A stretch of DNA of 7,406 nucleotides, from contig JAIFMR010000141.1 of NCBI GenBank assembly GCA_020048255.1, positions 1 to 7,406 of the forward strand, in the 5' to 3' direction. Below are positions 1 through 6,203 of this stretch, piece after piece. Source of the stretch: Rhodoferax sp. (GTDB lineage: Bacteria > Pseudomonadota > Gammaproteobacteria > Burkholderiales > Burkholderiaceae_C). The number at the start of each line of letters is the position of its first letter. The first letter of the stretch is position 1. Below the pieces are notes generated by a model. The model worked only from the letters and a program-made list of their open reading frames with translations. It did no database searches and was not told the DNA's origin. Position numbers and translations under genes: made by a program.

Positions 1-492
1 TTGGTAGAGCGCAAAGGCCACCACATTGCCATCGACGCATTGCCGCTATTACCCGCTGATGTGCGCCTGATCATCGTGGGTGGTGGGTCTGAGCGCGCCG
101 CCCTGCAGCGTCAGGCGCAAAACCTGGGTGTGACGGGCCGGGTGCAGTTTGCAGGTGTCGTACCGCAAACTGACCTGAAATGGTGGTACAGCGCTGCCGA
201 TGCGTTGACATTGTGCTCAAGCCGCGAAGGCTGGGCCAATGTACTGCTGGAGGCCATGGCCTGCGGCACGCCGGTGATTGCCACCAACATTTGGGGAACG
301 CCTGAGGTGGTCAGCACACCCCACGCTGGCGTGCTGATGGCCAGCAGATCAGCACAGGGCTTGGCTGATGCGTGGGGCCAGTTGTTCTCGAACTACCCCA
401 GCCGTGAGTCCACACGCGCCCATGCCGAAACATTTTCATGGGATGCCACCACCCAGGGGCAACTGCATCTGTTTAGCAAAATAGTGCTTTAG
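1..492 (+). CDS. Glycosyltransferase family 4-type, C-terminal part (5' end outside window)
   Basis: The frame is open from the first base and ends at TAG 490-492. What remains is the nucleotide-sugar-binding C-terminal half of a GT-B fold glycosyltransferase. The visible residues start just after the usual 'GRL' strand (VERKGHHIAIDAL), followed by LIIVGGGSE (about 23-31), a VQFAGVVP strand (48-55) and the E-x7-E donor-binding motif (E76 to E84) in EGWANVLLEAMACGTPVIAT. An intact enzyme would have about 180-220 more residues upstream, so the TTG at base 1 is an internal codon and not a start. It presumably transfers a sugar from a nucleotide donor to a lipid-linked glycan in the cytoplasm. 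The sugar specificity cannot be read from the sequence. The next gene, 88 bp downstream on the same strand, is a related GT4 enzyme with a near-identical EAMACG motif. The family call is firm; the substrate is unknown. Confidence 0.9.
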   Translation: MVERKGHHIAIDALPLLPADVRLIIVGGGSERAALQRQAQNLGVTGRVQFAGVVPQTDLKWWYSAADALTLCSSREGWANVLLEAMACGTPVIATNIWGTPEVVSTPHAGVLMASRSAQGLADAWGQLFSNYPSRESTRAHAETFSWDATTQGQLHLFSKIVL

Positions 493-580
493 CTCACGTC
501 GAAGGCATGTGCAATCCGTTGGTTTATCCGGCCTGCGGCGCTGGGCAAACTACCCCGCCCTAAAGTCATAATGGTTCCCC

Positions 581-1684
581 ATGCCCTATGCCCCCCAGCC
601 CCGCACTCTGCTCCACGCTTTCTCCACCTTCACCCTGGGTGGCCAACAGGCGCGGTTTGTGCAGCTGGCCAATGCTTTTGGGCCGCGCTACCGGCATGTG
701 ATAGCCGCCATGGACAACTGCTTTGACGCGGGCGAGCGCCTGGAGCCACAAGTCAACTGGCAGCCGCTGCCGCTGCAAGTCAAAAAGGGTGGGGCGCTGG
801 CCAACCGCAGCGCCTTCAGGCAAGTCATCCAGGCGCAAAAGCCTGACTTACTGCTCAGCTACAACTGGGGCGCCATCGAATGGGCTGCTGCCAACTGGCC
901 GCAAGCGGTGCCGCACATCCATGTGGAAGACGGCTTTAGCGCTGCCGAGGCCACCCGGCAACTGCCCCGGCGCGCCTGGACACGCAGGGCGCTGCTAGGC
1001 TGGGCCGGCAAACCCGTCGTGGTCATCTCACACAACCTGCAGCGCATTGCCACCCAGGTCTGGAGGCTGCCCACCAATCAGGTCAAGTTCATCCCCAACG
1101 GCGTGGCCATTCCTGAGTCTTATCTACAAAAACGGGCTCTAGCACAAGTAGATCAAGCGCAAATCACTATCGGAACCGTAGCAGGCCTGCGGCCTGAGAA
1201 AAATATCACCCGCCTCATCAAAGCTTTTGCCGCCGTGCGCGCCCAGCAAAGCGCCCGCCTTGTGGTGGTGGGTGGCGGGCCAGAGTTGCCCGCGCTGCAA
1301 GCCCTGGCTGCGCGGTTGGGTGTGGCCGAAGACGTGGAATTTGCCGGCTACCTGGCCGACCCCATCAGCCGCCTGATTGAGTTTGACCTGTTTGCCCTGT
1401 CGTCTGACACCGAACAACTGCCCATAGCCATGCTGGAAGCCATGGCCTGCGGCATACCCGTGGTGGCCACCCGCGTGGGCGATGTGGCCCACATCATGCC
1501 CAACGTGGCGCAGTCTGCGGTGGCCGAGCCCACTGACGCCGCCTTTACCGCAACCCTGCTGGGTTCCATCGCCCAGCGCAGCGCCTGGCCGCAATGGGTG
1601 GCGGCGGGTGAGCGCATGGTGGCTGAGCACTATGCAATGGGCCACATGCAAACCCAGTGGCAGCGGCTGTTTGACGGAGCTTGA
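581..1684 (+). CDS. Glycosyltransferase family 4-type protein, complete
   Basis: This 367-residue protein has the usual size of a two-domain GT-B glycosyltransferase. The N-terminal acceptor domain contains a glycine-rich loop (TLGGQQARFVQLA, about 18-30), SYNWGAIEW (93-101) and HVEDGF (114-119). The linker begins after IPNGV (171-175). The C-terminal donor domain starts at TIGTVAGLRPEKN (197-209), continues with VVVGGGPE (228-235) and has the E-x7-E motif (E278 to E286) in TEQLPIAMLEAMACG. No signal peptide or membrane segment is visible, so it is likely cytosolic or membrane-peripheral. The ATG at 581 is the first plausible start; I see no strong Shine-Dalgarno sequence before it. It follows another GT4 gene and precedes wecB, which points to polysaccharide repeat-unit assembly. 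Residues 181-196 of the linker are encoded by a repeat-like segment described separately. Donor and acceptor are unknown. Confidence 0.93.
   Translation: MPYAPQPRTLLHAFSTFTLGGQQARFVQLANAFGPRYRHVIAAMDNCFDAGERLEPQVNWQPLPLQVKKGGALANRSAFRQVIQAQKPDLLLSYNWGAIEWAAANWPQAVPHIHVEDGFSAAEATRQLPRRAWTRRALLGWAGKPVVVISHNLQRIATQVWRLPTNQVKFIPNGVAIPESYLQKRALAQVDQAQITIGTVAGLRPEKNITRLIKAFAAVRAQQSARLVVVGGGPELPALQALAARLGVAEDVEFAGYLADPISRLIEFDLFALSSDTEQLPIAMLEAMACGIPVVATRVGDVAHIMPNVAQSAVAEPTDAAFTATLLGSIAQRSAWPQWVAAGERMVAEHYAMGHMQTQWQRLFDGA
1121..1172. repeat. Possible degenerate copy of a Comamonadaceae interspersed repeat, inside the glycosyltransferase linker
   Basis: This segment encodes the linker YLQKRALAQVDQAQ in frame and is visibly richer in A and T than the surrounding gene. 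Read on the minus strand it contains GATAG, then GCGCTTGATC, then GCTAGAGCC followed by a T-tract (GTTTTTG). From memory, this order resembles short repeats common in Acidovorax, Polaromonas and Rhodoferax, which run roughly GATAGCTG, then GCGCTTG, then GCTAGAGCC, then TTTTT. Only one copy lies in this window, so repeat status cannot be shown from the sequence alone. The reading frame stays open through it. Confidence 0.4.
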
Positions 1685-1717
1685 TCAAAATCCACATCAA
1701 TCCAAGCCCTTCTCGAT

Positions 1718-1858
1718 ATGAAAACCGTTGACGTCTGGATGAAAGTTGGTTTGACCTTTATGCCTGTGGGTAAATCAATGTCAGTTCGAATTACACTGAC
1801 CTGCGTAGCAATTCTCCCGATCTTTGTTATCTTCCCCACGGCACCGGTAACCGAATGA
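1718..1858 (+). CDS. Possible 46-residue ORF overlapping the wecB start; unrecognised
   Basis: An ATG at 1718 opens a 46-codon frame ending at TGA 1856-1858, which overlaps the wecB ATG at 1855 in an ATGA arrangement. The product would start MKTVDVWMKVGLTFMPVGK and carry one hydrophobic stretch near the C-terminus (ITLTCVAILPIFVIFP), long enough for a single membrane helix. I do not recognise it. No clear Shine-Dalgarno sequence precedes the ATG, and the frame could be chance. The stop/start overlap is typical of translationally coupled genes and wecB has only a weak site of its own (GGTAA). It could therefore be a leader ORF, a small membrane protein or the relic of a larger gene. Confidence 0.3.
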   Translation: MKTVDVWMKVGLTFMPVGKSMSVRITLTCVAILPIFVIFPTAPVTE

Positions 1859-3009
1859 CAACAGCCCCCAAAATCCTCATCGTGTTCGGCACGCGTCCTG
1901 AGGCCATCAAGATGGCGCCGGTGGTCAAAGGTTTTCAGGCGGCAGCGCCGCAGCTTCAAACCGTGGTGTGCGTCACCGCCCAGCACCGCGAGATGCTCGA
2001 CCAAGTCTTGCGCTTGTTTGACATCACCCCCGAGCATGACCTCAACATCATGAAACCCGGGCAAGACCTGTTTGACATCACTGCCAACATCCTGGGTGGC
2101 CTCAAACCCGTGCTGGCTCTTGAAAAACCTGACTTGGTGCTGGTGCATGGCGACACCACCACCACCTTGGCCGCCAGCTTGGCGGCCTACTATGCTGGCG
2201 TGCCCGTGGGCCATGTCGAGGCTGGGTTGCGCACCGGCCACAAGCGCGCGCCGTTCCCCGAAGAAATCAACCGCAAACTCACCGGTGCCATTGCCGACCT
2301 GCACTTTGCCCCCACACAGGCCGCTCGTGCCAACCTGCTGCGCGAAGGCGTGGACCCTGCCACCATCTTTGTCACCGGCAACACCGTCATAGATGCCTTG
2401 CTGGCCACCACCCAGCGCCTTCAAGACCACCCGGAACTCAATGCCGGCTTTGACGCCCAATTCAGCTTTCTGGACCGCACCAAAAAACTCATCCTGGTCA
2501 CCGGCCATCGCCGCGAGAATTTTGGTGAAGGCTTTCAAAACATCTGCCAGGCTCTGGCCGACATTGCCTGCACTGCGCCTGATGTTGAAGTGCTTTACCC
2601 GGTGCACCTCAACCCCAATGTGCGCCAACCCGTGGCCGACATCCTGGCGGCTCGCAAGCTCGCCAACGTGCATTTGATTGACCCGGTGGACTACCTGCCC
2701 TTTGTCTACCTGATGAACCGCGCCCACCTCATCATCACCGACAGTGGTGGTGTGCAAGAAGAAGCGCCATCGCTGGGCAAGCCGGTGCTGGTCATGCGCG
2801 ACACCACCGAGCGCCCCGAGGCTGTTGAGGCGGGTACCGTCAAACTGGTGGGCACCTCGCGTGAGGCCATTGTCAAAGAATGCCTGAACCTGCTCAACAA
2901 CCCGGCGGACTACCACCGCATGTCGCAAGCCCATAACCCTTATGGAGATGGCAAAGCGGTGGGGCGCATTCTTCAAACCGTGTTGACCACCAAATTTTTT
3001 GTTTTGTAA
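1855..3009 (+). CDS. wecB: UDP-N-acetylglucosamine 2-epimerase, non-hydrolysing
   Basis: This enzyme interconverts UDP-GlcNAc and UDP-ManNAc in the cytoplasm, the first step towards UDP-ManNAcA. The 384 residues match the normal family length (about 370-390). Visible motifs in order are the N-terminal FGTRPEAIKMAPV (11-23), VHGDTTTT (97-104) with D100, HVEAGLRTG (120-128) with E122, FPEEINR (134-140) with E136, TGHRRENFGEG (216-226) with H218, and the UDP-binding DSGGVQEEAPSLGKP (296-310) followed by RDTTERPEAVEAGT. D100, E122, E136 and H218 line up, by a constant offset of five, with the catalytic D95, E117, E131 and H213 that I recall for E. coli WecB. All key residues are therefore present. 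The ATG at 1855 overlaps the stop of a possible small ORF and has only a weak ribosome binding site. wecC follows after 11 bp, so the pair is almost certainly one operon. The last codons are T-rich, which is unlike the rest of the gene. Confidence 0.97.
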   Translation: MTTAPKILIVFGTRPEAIKMAPVVKGFQAAAPQLQTVVCVTAQHREMLDQVLRLFDITPEHDLNIMKPGQDLFDITANILGGLKPVLALEKPDLVLVHGDTTTTLAASLAAYYAGVPVGHVEAGLRTGHKRAPFPEEINRKLTGAIADLHFAPTQAARANLLREGVDPATIFVTGNTVIDALLATTQRLQDHPELNAGFDAQFSFLDRTKKLILVTGHRRENFGEGFQNICQALADIACTAPDVEVLYPVHLNPNVRQPVADILAARKLANVHLIDPVDYLPFVYLMNRAHLIITDSGGVQEEAPSLGKPVLVMRDTTERPEAVEAGTVKLVGTSREAIVKECLNLLNNPADYHRMSQAHNPYGDGKAVGRILQTVLTTKFFVL

Positions 3010-3013
3010 GGGA
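3008..3013 (+). promoter_or_regulatory. Ribosome binding site of wecC
   Basis: AAGGGA sits seven bases before the ATG at 3021 and overlaps the wecB stop codon. It selects 3021 as the start over the out-of-frame ATG at 3016, and it is the clearest Shine-Dalgarno site among the plus-strand genes here. Confidence 0.75.
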
Positions 3014-3020
3014 AAATGAA

Positions 3021-4241
3021 ATGGCACGTCTGAGTCAAAAAATCATCGTCATGGGCCTGGGCTACATTGGCCTGCCCACCGCCTCCATGCTCGCCACCAA
3101 AGGGCACCAGGTGCTGGGTGTGGATGTCAATGAAAGTGCAGTCAACACCATCAACAGCGGTCGCATCCACATCATCGAGCCCGACCTCGACATCCTGGTG
3201 CGCTCCGCCGTCAACAGCGGCAACCTCAAGGCCGCACTGACACCCGAAGAAGGCGACACCTTCATCATCGCCGTACCCACGCCCTTCATGGAATTGGACG
3301 GCAACCCCAAAGCGCCTGATTTGACCTATGTGGAAGCTGCCACCCGCGCCATCGTGCCCTTTTTGCGCGAAGGTAACCTAGTGATTTTGGAATCCACCTC
3401 ACCCGTGGGCACCACCGAGTTCATCTACCAAACCATTGTGGACATGCGCCCCGAGCTGGCCGGCAAAATCCACTGCGCGCACTGCCCTGAGCGCGTGCTG
3501 CCCGGCCACATCTTGCGCGAACTGGTGGACAACGACCGCATCGTCGGCGGCATGACCAAGACCGCCAACGACCAAGCCAAAGAACTCTACAAGAGCTTTT
3601 GCAACGGTGCCATTCTGCTCACCGACAGCAAGACTGCGGAACTCTCCAAGCTGGTCGAAAACTCCTTCCGCGATGTCAACATTGCCTTTGCCAACGAACT
3701 CTCCTTGATTTGTGACCACCTGGGCATCAACGTCTGGGAGACCATTGCCCTGGCCAACCGCCACCCCCGCGTCAACATCCTGCAGCCTGGCCCCGGTGTG
3801 GGCGGCCATTGCATTGCCGTGGACCCCTGGTTCATTGTCTCTAGCGCACCAGAGCAAGCCAAACTCATCAAAACCGCGCGTCAGGTCAACGATGCCAAGC
3901 CGCATTGGGTCATTGACAAGGTCAAGGCCAAGGCAGCACGCTTCAAGGAACCCGTCATTGGCTGCCTGGGCATCACCTTCAAGGCCGACATTGACGACAT
4001 GCGCGAGTCACCCTCGCTTGAAATCGTCAAAGACCTGATCGCCCAAAACGTCGGCAAGATTCTGGTGTGCGACCCCAATGTGCAGATGAGCAAGGTCAAC
4101 TTCCCGCTGCTGGACCTGAAGCAGATTTTGAAAGAAGCCGACATCCTGCTGTTGCTGGTGGACCACACCGAGTTCAAGGAGATTGACCTCGACACCATCA
4201 AGGACAAGGTGGTGATTGACACGCGTGGGGTGTTGCGCTAA
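3021..4241 (+). CDS. wecC: UDP-N-acetyl-D-mannosamine dehydrogenase
   Basis: The enzyme oxidises UDP-ManNAc twice with NAD+ to give UDP-ManNAcA, the activated uronic acid used in enterobacterial common antigen and many capsules and O-antigens. The 406 residues show the full UDP-glucose/GDP-mannose dehydrogenase plan. There is an N-terminal NAD-binding GLGYIGLP (12-19) with GVDVN after it, VPTPF (85-89), STSPVGTT (126-132), and HCPERVLPG (154-162). The central domain contains KLVENSFRDVNIAFANE (210-226). The catalytic cysteine C264 lies in GPGVGGHCIAVDPWF (257-271). The C-terminal UDP-binding domain starts around GITFKADIDDMRESPS (317-332). VPTPF and HCPERVLPG fit the ManNAc type better than the UDP-glucose type, and the adjacent wecB supports this. 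A related UDP-GlcNAc or UDP-GalNAc dehydrogenase (WbpA/WbpO-like) is less likely. The next gene begins seven bases after the TAA. Confidence 0.95.
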   Translation: MARLSQKIIVMGLGYIGLPTASMLATKGHQVLGVDVNESAVNTINSGRIHIIEPDLDILVRSAVNSGNLKAALTPEEGDTFIIAVPTPFMELDGNPKAPDLTYVEAATRAIVPFLREGNLVILESTSPVGTTEFIYQTIVDMRPELAGKIHCAHCPERVLPGHILRELVDNDRIVGGMTKTANDQAKELYKSFCNGAILLTDSKTAELSKLVENSFRDVNIAFANELSLICDHLGINVWETIALANRHPRVNILQPGPGVGGHCIAVDPWFIVSSAPEQAKLIKTARQVNDAKPHWVIDKVKAKAARFKEPVIGCLGITFKADIDDMRESPSLEIVKDLIAQNVGKILVCDPNVQMSKVNFPLLDLKQILKEADILLLLVDHTEFKEIDLDTIKDKVVIDTRGVLR

Positions 4242-4248
4242 ACCACCC

Positions 4249-5466
4249 ATGCGAATCCTGCACGTTTTAGACCATTCCATTCCGCTGCACAGCGGCTACA
4301 CCTTTCGCACCGCATCGCTGTTGCGTGAACAGCGCGTCCTGGGTTGGGACACTTTTCACCTGACCTCACCCAAGCAAGGCGAGACACAGGCCGCAGAAGA
4401 ATCGGTTGACGGCCTGCACTTTTACCGCACGCCCGGCGGCACAGGCCTGTTGTCTGACCTGCCAGTTGGCCGCGAGGTCGCCTTGATGAAAGCCCTGGAA
4501 AAGCGGCTGGAACACGTGGTGAAACAGGTTGAGCCAGACATCATTCACGCCCACTCACCGGTTCTCAACGCCCTGCCCGCCCTCAAAGTAGGGCGCAAAC
4601 TGGGCGTACCGGTGGTTTATGAAATCCGGGCTTTCTGGGAAGACGCTGCAGTTGACCATGGCACCACCAACCAGGGCAGCCTGCGTTACCGCGCCACCCG
4701 GGGCCTAGAGACCCGCGCCATCCAGCGCGCCGACCACGTCTTTACCATTTGCGAAGGCCTGCGTGCCGACATCGTGGCCCGTGGCGTTGCCAGCAGCAAG
4801 GTCACCGTCATCCCTAATGCCGTCAATGTGGAGTCGTTTAGCCTGGCCAGCCCGCCCGACCCCGCCTTGCAGGCCAAGCTGGGCTTGACTGGGTGCACGG
4901 TGGTCGGTTTTGTGGGGTCTTTTTACGCCTACGAGGGGCTGGACCTGCTCATGGACGCCTTACCCACGCTGCTGAAAGCGCGGCCAGATGTCAAAGTATT
5001 GCTGGTTGGCGGTGGCTCTCAAGAGACCAAGCTGCGCCAGCAAGCGCAACAACTGGGCGTTGCCGACAAGGTGGTGTTTTCAGGGCGGGTACCGCACCAG
5101 GAGGTCCACAAGTACTACGACCTGATCAACGTGCTGGCCTACCCGCGCCACCCCATGCGCTTGACCGAGCTGGTGACACCGCTTAAACCCCTTGAAGCCA
5201 TGGCCCAGGGCCAACTTTTTGTGGCCTCAGACGTGGGTGGCCACAAAGAGCTCATTGAGCACAACAAAACCGGCGTGCTCTTCAAGGCAGGGAGCGCAAC
5301 CGCACTGGCGCAAGCCCTACTTGACCTGCTGAATAACCCCGCGCTGTGGCCGGTGCTCAAAACCAATGGGCGAGAGTTTGTTGAAAACGTCCGCAACTGG
5401 AAAAACAGCGTCGCCAACTATGTGGGCCCGTATGAGCGATTGGTTGCAAAGCCAAAGTCGTCATAA
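4249..5466 (+). CDS. Glycosyltransferase, exosortase A/PEP-CTERM-associated type (Daro_2409-like)
   Basis: This 405-residue GT-B glycosyltransferase starts MRILHVLDHSIPLHSGYTFR, an N-terminus I recognise as typical of the glycosyltransferase family found beside exosortase A in PEP-CTERM bacteria (TIGR04063, recalled, not searched). Further landmarks are FHLTSPKQG (36-44), HAHSPVLNALPAL (100-112), YEIRAFWEDAAVDHGT (124-139), TICEGLRADIVARG (166-179), VIPNAVNVESF (187-197), GFVGSFYAYEGLDLL (220-234), VGGGSQETKL (253-262), and the donor-site segment LVTPLKPLEAMAQG (308-321). The ATG at 4249 is preferred over an in-frame ATG at 4216, because the latter would overlap wecC by 26 bases and add 11 unusual residues before the conserved N-terminus. 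No ribosome binding site is obvious, so translation may be coupled to wecC, whose stop is seven bases upstream. Donor and acceptor are unknown. The neighbours suggest a ManNAcA-containing glycan, but this enzyme need not be the one that uses that sugar. Confidence 0.92.
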   Translation: MRILHVLDHSIPLHSGYTFRTASLLREQRVLGWDTFHLTSPKQGETQAAEESVDGLHFYRTPGGTGLLSDLPVGREVALMKALEKRLEHVVKQVEPDIIHAHSPVLNALPALKVGRKLGVPVVYEIRAFWEDAAVDHGTTNQGSLRYRATRGLETRAIQRADHVFTICEGLRADIVARGVASSKVTVIPNAVNVESFSLASPPDPALQAKLGLTGCTVVGFVGSFYAYEGLDLLMDALPTLLKARPDVKVLLVGGGSQETKLRQQAQQLGVADKVVFSGRVPHQEVHKYYDLINVLAYPRHPMRLTELVTPLKPLEAMAQGQLFVASDVGGHKELIEHNKTGVLFKAGSATALAQALLDLLNNPALWPVLKTNGREFVENVRNWKNSVANYVGPYERLVAKPKSS

Positions 5467-5517
5467 CCTGTCGTCAGTTGCCGTGTAGATTGCCGCCTGA
5501 GCTACTAGTCGAGGCTG

Positions 5518-5557
5518 GTGCACTCAAAAAGGGGCGTATCCCCGTTGTAGCGTGCAC
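5518..5557 (-). terminator. Imperfect hairpin with T-tract downstream of the toxin remnant
   Basis: GTGCAC at 5518-5523 pairs with GTGCAC at 5552-5557. Nested inside, GGGG at 5531-5534 pairs with CCCC at 5540-5543 around a five-base loop. The arms between are only partly complementary. Read on the minus strand, the inner hairpin (5543 to 5531) is followed directly by five T (5530-5526), the layout of an intrinsic terminator, about 33 bases past the toxin stop at 5576. The inner stem is only four base pairs, so strength is uncertain. I see no T-tract for plus-strand transcripts. Confidence 0.35.
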
Positions 5558-5575
5558 GGCGTGCAGTAGCGTCTG

Positions 5576-5861
5576 TCAGTAATCCAACACACTTTGCAGG
5601 CAGTCCAATACCTCTTGCACGATAACGTCGGGCGCACGTTCAACCAGACTGGCTTGACGCGATACCCAGTCAAGTGATTTGATTTGGTGAGCGTGAACCT
5701 GTCCGTCTGTGCGTAGCCCCTGACCCATCAGCGACACCAGAAAACCTGCACTGCGAGCCGCGTCAGCTGCCCCGCCAGAGATTGAAATGGTTGCCCTTCA
5801 TTTCCCGGCCACTCGCCGGGTCAAAGGCCAAATGCAAGATATCCCCCCGGTCTGGTATCAA
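5576..5861 (-). pseudogene. MazF/PemK/ChpB-family toxin, broken by an internal deletion and frameshift
   Basis: Two pieces of one toxin lie in different frames. The first starts at TTG 5861-5859, overlapping the antitoxin stop, and reads IPDRGDILHLAFDPASGREM followed by KGNHF, ending near 5784; that frame stops at 5763. The second begins at 5782 with ISGGAADAARSAGFLVSLMG and runs 68 residues through DGQVHAHQIKSLDW and VQEVLDCLQSVLDY to the TGA at 5576-5578. By comparison with E. coli ChpB (recalled, about 116 residues), about 20 codons between the two pieces are missing. These would be the core strand and following loop (ALVLSVQAFNQ in ChpB). The total of 286 bases is not a multiple of three. 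An intact relative would be a ribosome-dependent or free mRNA endonuclease. This copy should be inactive. The start codon may also have decayed from ATG to ATA at the second position. Confidence 0.8.
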
Positions 5862-6100
5862 AGTTCGCCCCCGACCGTGCCCAGTTCATCCCACCCCTGT
5901 GCGCGGCACAGACCGGCTGGTGTGGCGGCCAACAGCTCATTCAAAGAACGCCGGATTCTCTGTGGCTTGATCTTGAGTTCGTCACCAACAATCTCAAGTG
6001 CCAGACGTGAACCCGCATTCAGATGGTTTTGCTCAATGTATGACAGGGGCACTGTCATGATGTAAGAGCCGCCAGAGCGGCGCAATGATGCGTGCAGCAT
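5858..6100 (-). CDS. Antitoxin of the MazE/ChpS type (AbrB/MazE/SpoVT fold), apparently intact
   Basis: The 80-residue protein has the two-part plan of a MazE-type antitoxin. A swapped-hairpin AbrB-like DNA-binding domain (about 1-48: MLHASLRRSGGSYIMTVP, then HLNAGSRLALEIVGDELKIKP) is followed by a short acidic tail that would bind the toxin (RSLNELLAATP, then GWDELGTVGGEL at 69-80). In intact systems it neutralises the MazF-type RNase and represses its own promoter. The start is supported by an AGAGGAT site just upstream and by the conserved MLH N-terminus. The stop overlaps the first codon of the toxin remnant, the usual arrangement. No residue loss or frame break is visible, so the antitoxin has outlived its partner. 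It may still act as an autorepressor or neutralise related toxins elsewhere. That is inference. Confidence 0.82.
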   Translation of the reverse strand: MLHASLRRSGGSYIMTVPLSYIEQNHLNAGSRLALEIVGDELKIKPQRIRRSLNELLAATPAGLCRAQGWDELGTVGGEL

Positions 6101-6103
6101 GAA

Positions 6104-6110
6104 ATCCTCT
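6104..6110 (-). promoter_or_regulatory. Ribosome binding site of the antitoxin
   Basis: On the minus strand AGAGGAT lies three bases before the ATG at 6100. It is a strong Shine-Dalgarno match and fixes the antitoxin start. Confidence 0.7.
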
Positions 6111-6132
6111 ATGTTTTATAGAAATATAACAT
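6111..6132. promoter_or_regulatory. Inverted repeat, likely antitoxin operator
   Basis: ATGTTTTAT (6111-6119) and ATATAACAT (6124-6132) form nine-base arms with one mismatch around a four-base centre. The repeat sits just before the antitoxin ribosome binding site and covers the proposed -10 box, as expected for a site through which a MazE-type protein represses its own transcription. The AT-rich sequence stands out from the GC-rich surroundings. Confidence 0.5.
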
Positions 6133-6151
6133 TCGGTGGTGCGGTGCGCAA
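6123..6151 (-). promoter_or_regulatory. Candidate sigma70 promoter of the toxin-antitoxin unit
   Basis: On the minus strand TTGCGC (6151-6146) and TATATT (6128-6123) are separated by 17 bases. Transcription would begin near 6116, giving a leader of roughly 16 bases with the ribosome binding site inside it. The -10 box lies within the inverted repeat. Confidence 0.45.
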
Positions 6152-6203
6152 TGACCTGTGGGTTCAGAGTGCGATTTTTGGGTGTTAAGCGAGAGCGCCG
6201 CTG

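Noticed and set aside
1751..1774. TTGACC as a -35 box for a promoter upstream of wecB
   Set aside because: No convincing -10 box lies 16-18 bases downstream (ATCAAT or AATCAA are poor), so I do not call a promoter.
1630..3027. A 465-codon open frame antisense to wecB
   Set aside because: Its product is rich in His, Gly, Gln and Val without recognisable motifs, and it lies exactly opposite a well-conserved wecB. Such long shadows are common in GC-rich genes with strong third-position bias.
3399..3905. A 168-codon antisense frame inside wecC
   Set aside because: It is a shadow of wecC. Low-complexity composition and no ribosome binding site support that.
4216..4248. An upstream ATG adding 11 residues to the third glycosyltransferase
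   Set aside because: It would overlap wecC by 26 bases. The family's conserved N-terminus begins at the ATG at 4249.
5457..5475. GTCGTC direct repeat around the stop of the third glycosyltransferase gene
   Set aside because: Two six-base copies 13 bases apart are expected by chance and have no matching partner beyond the toxin-antitoxin region.
5782..6065. Plus-strand frames across the toxin-antitoxin region (62 and 92 codons)
   Set aside because: They are antisense to the toxin and antitoxin reading frames, which match known families. The plus-strand products are Pro/Arg/Ser-rich and match nothing I know.
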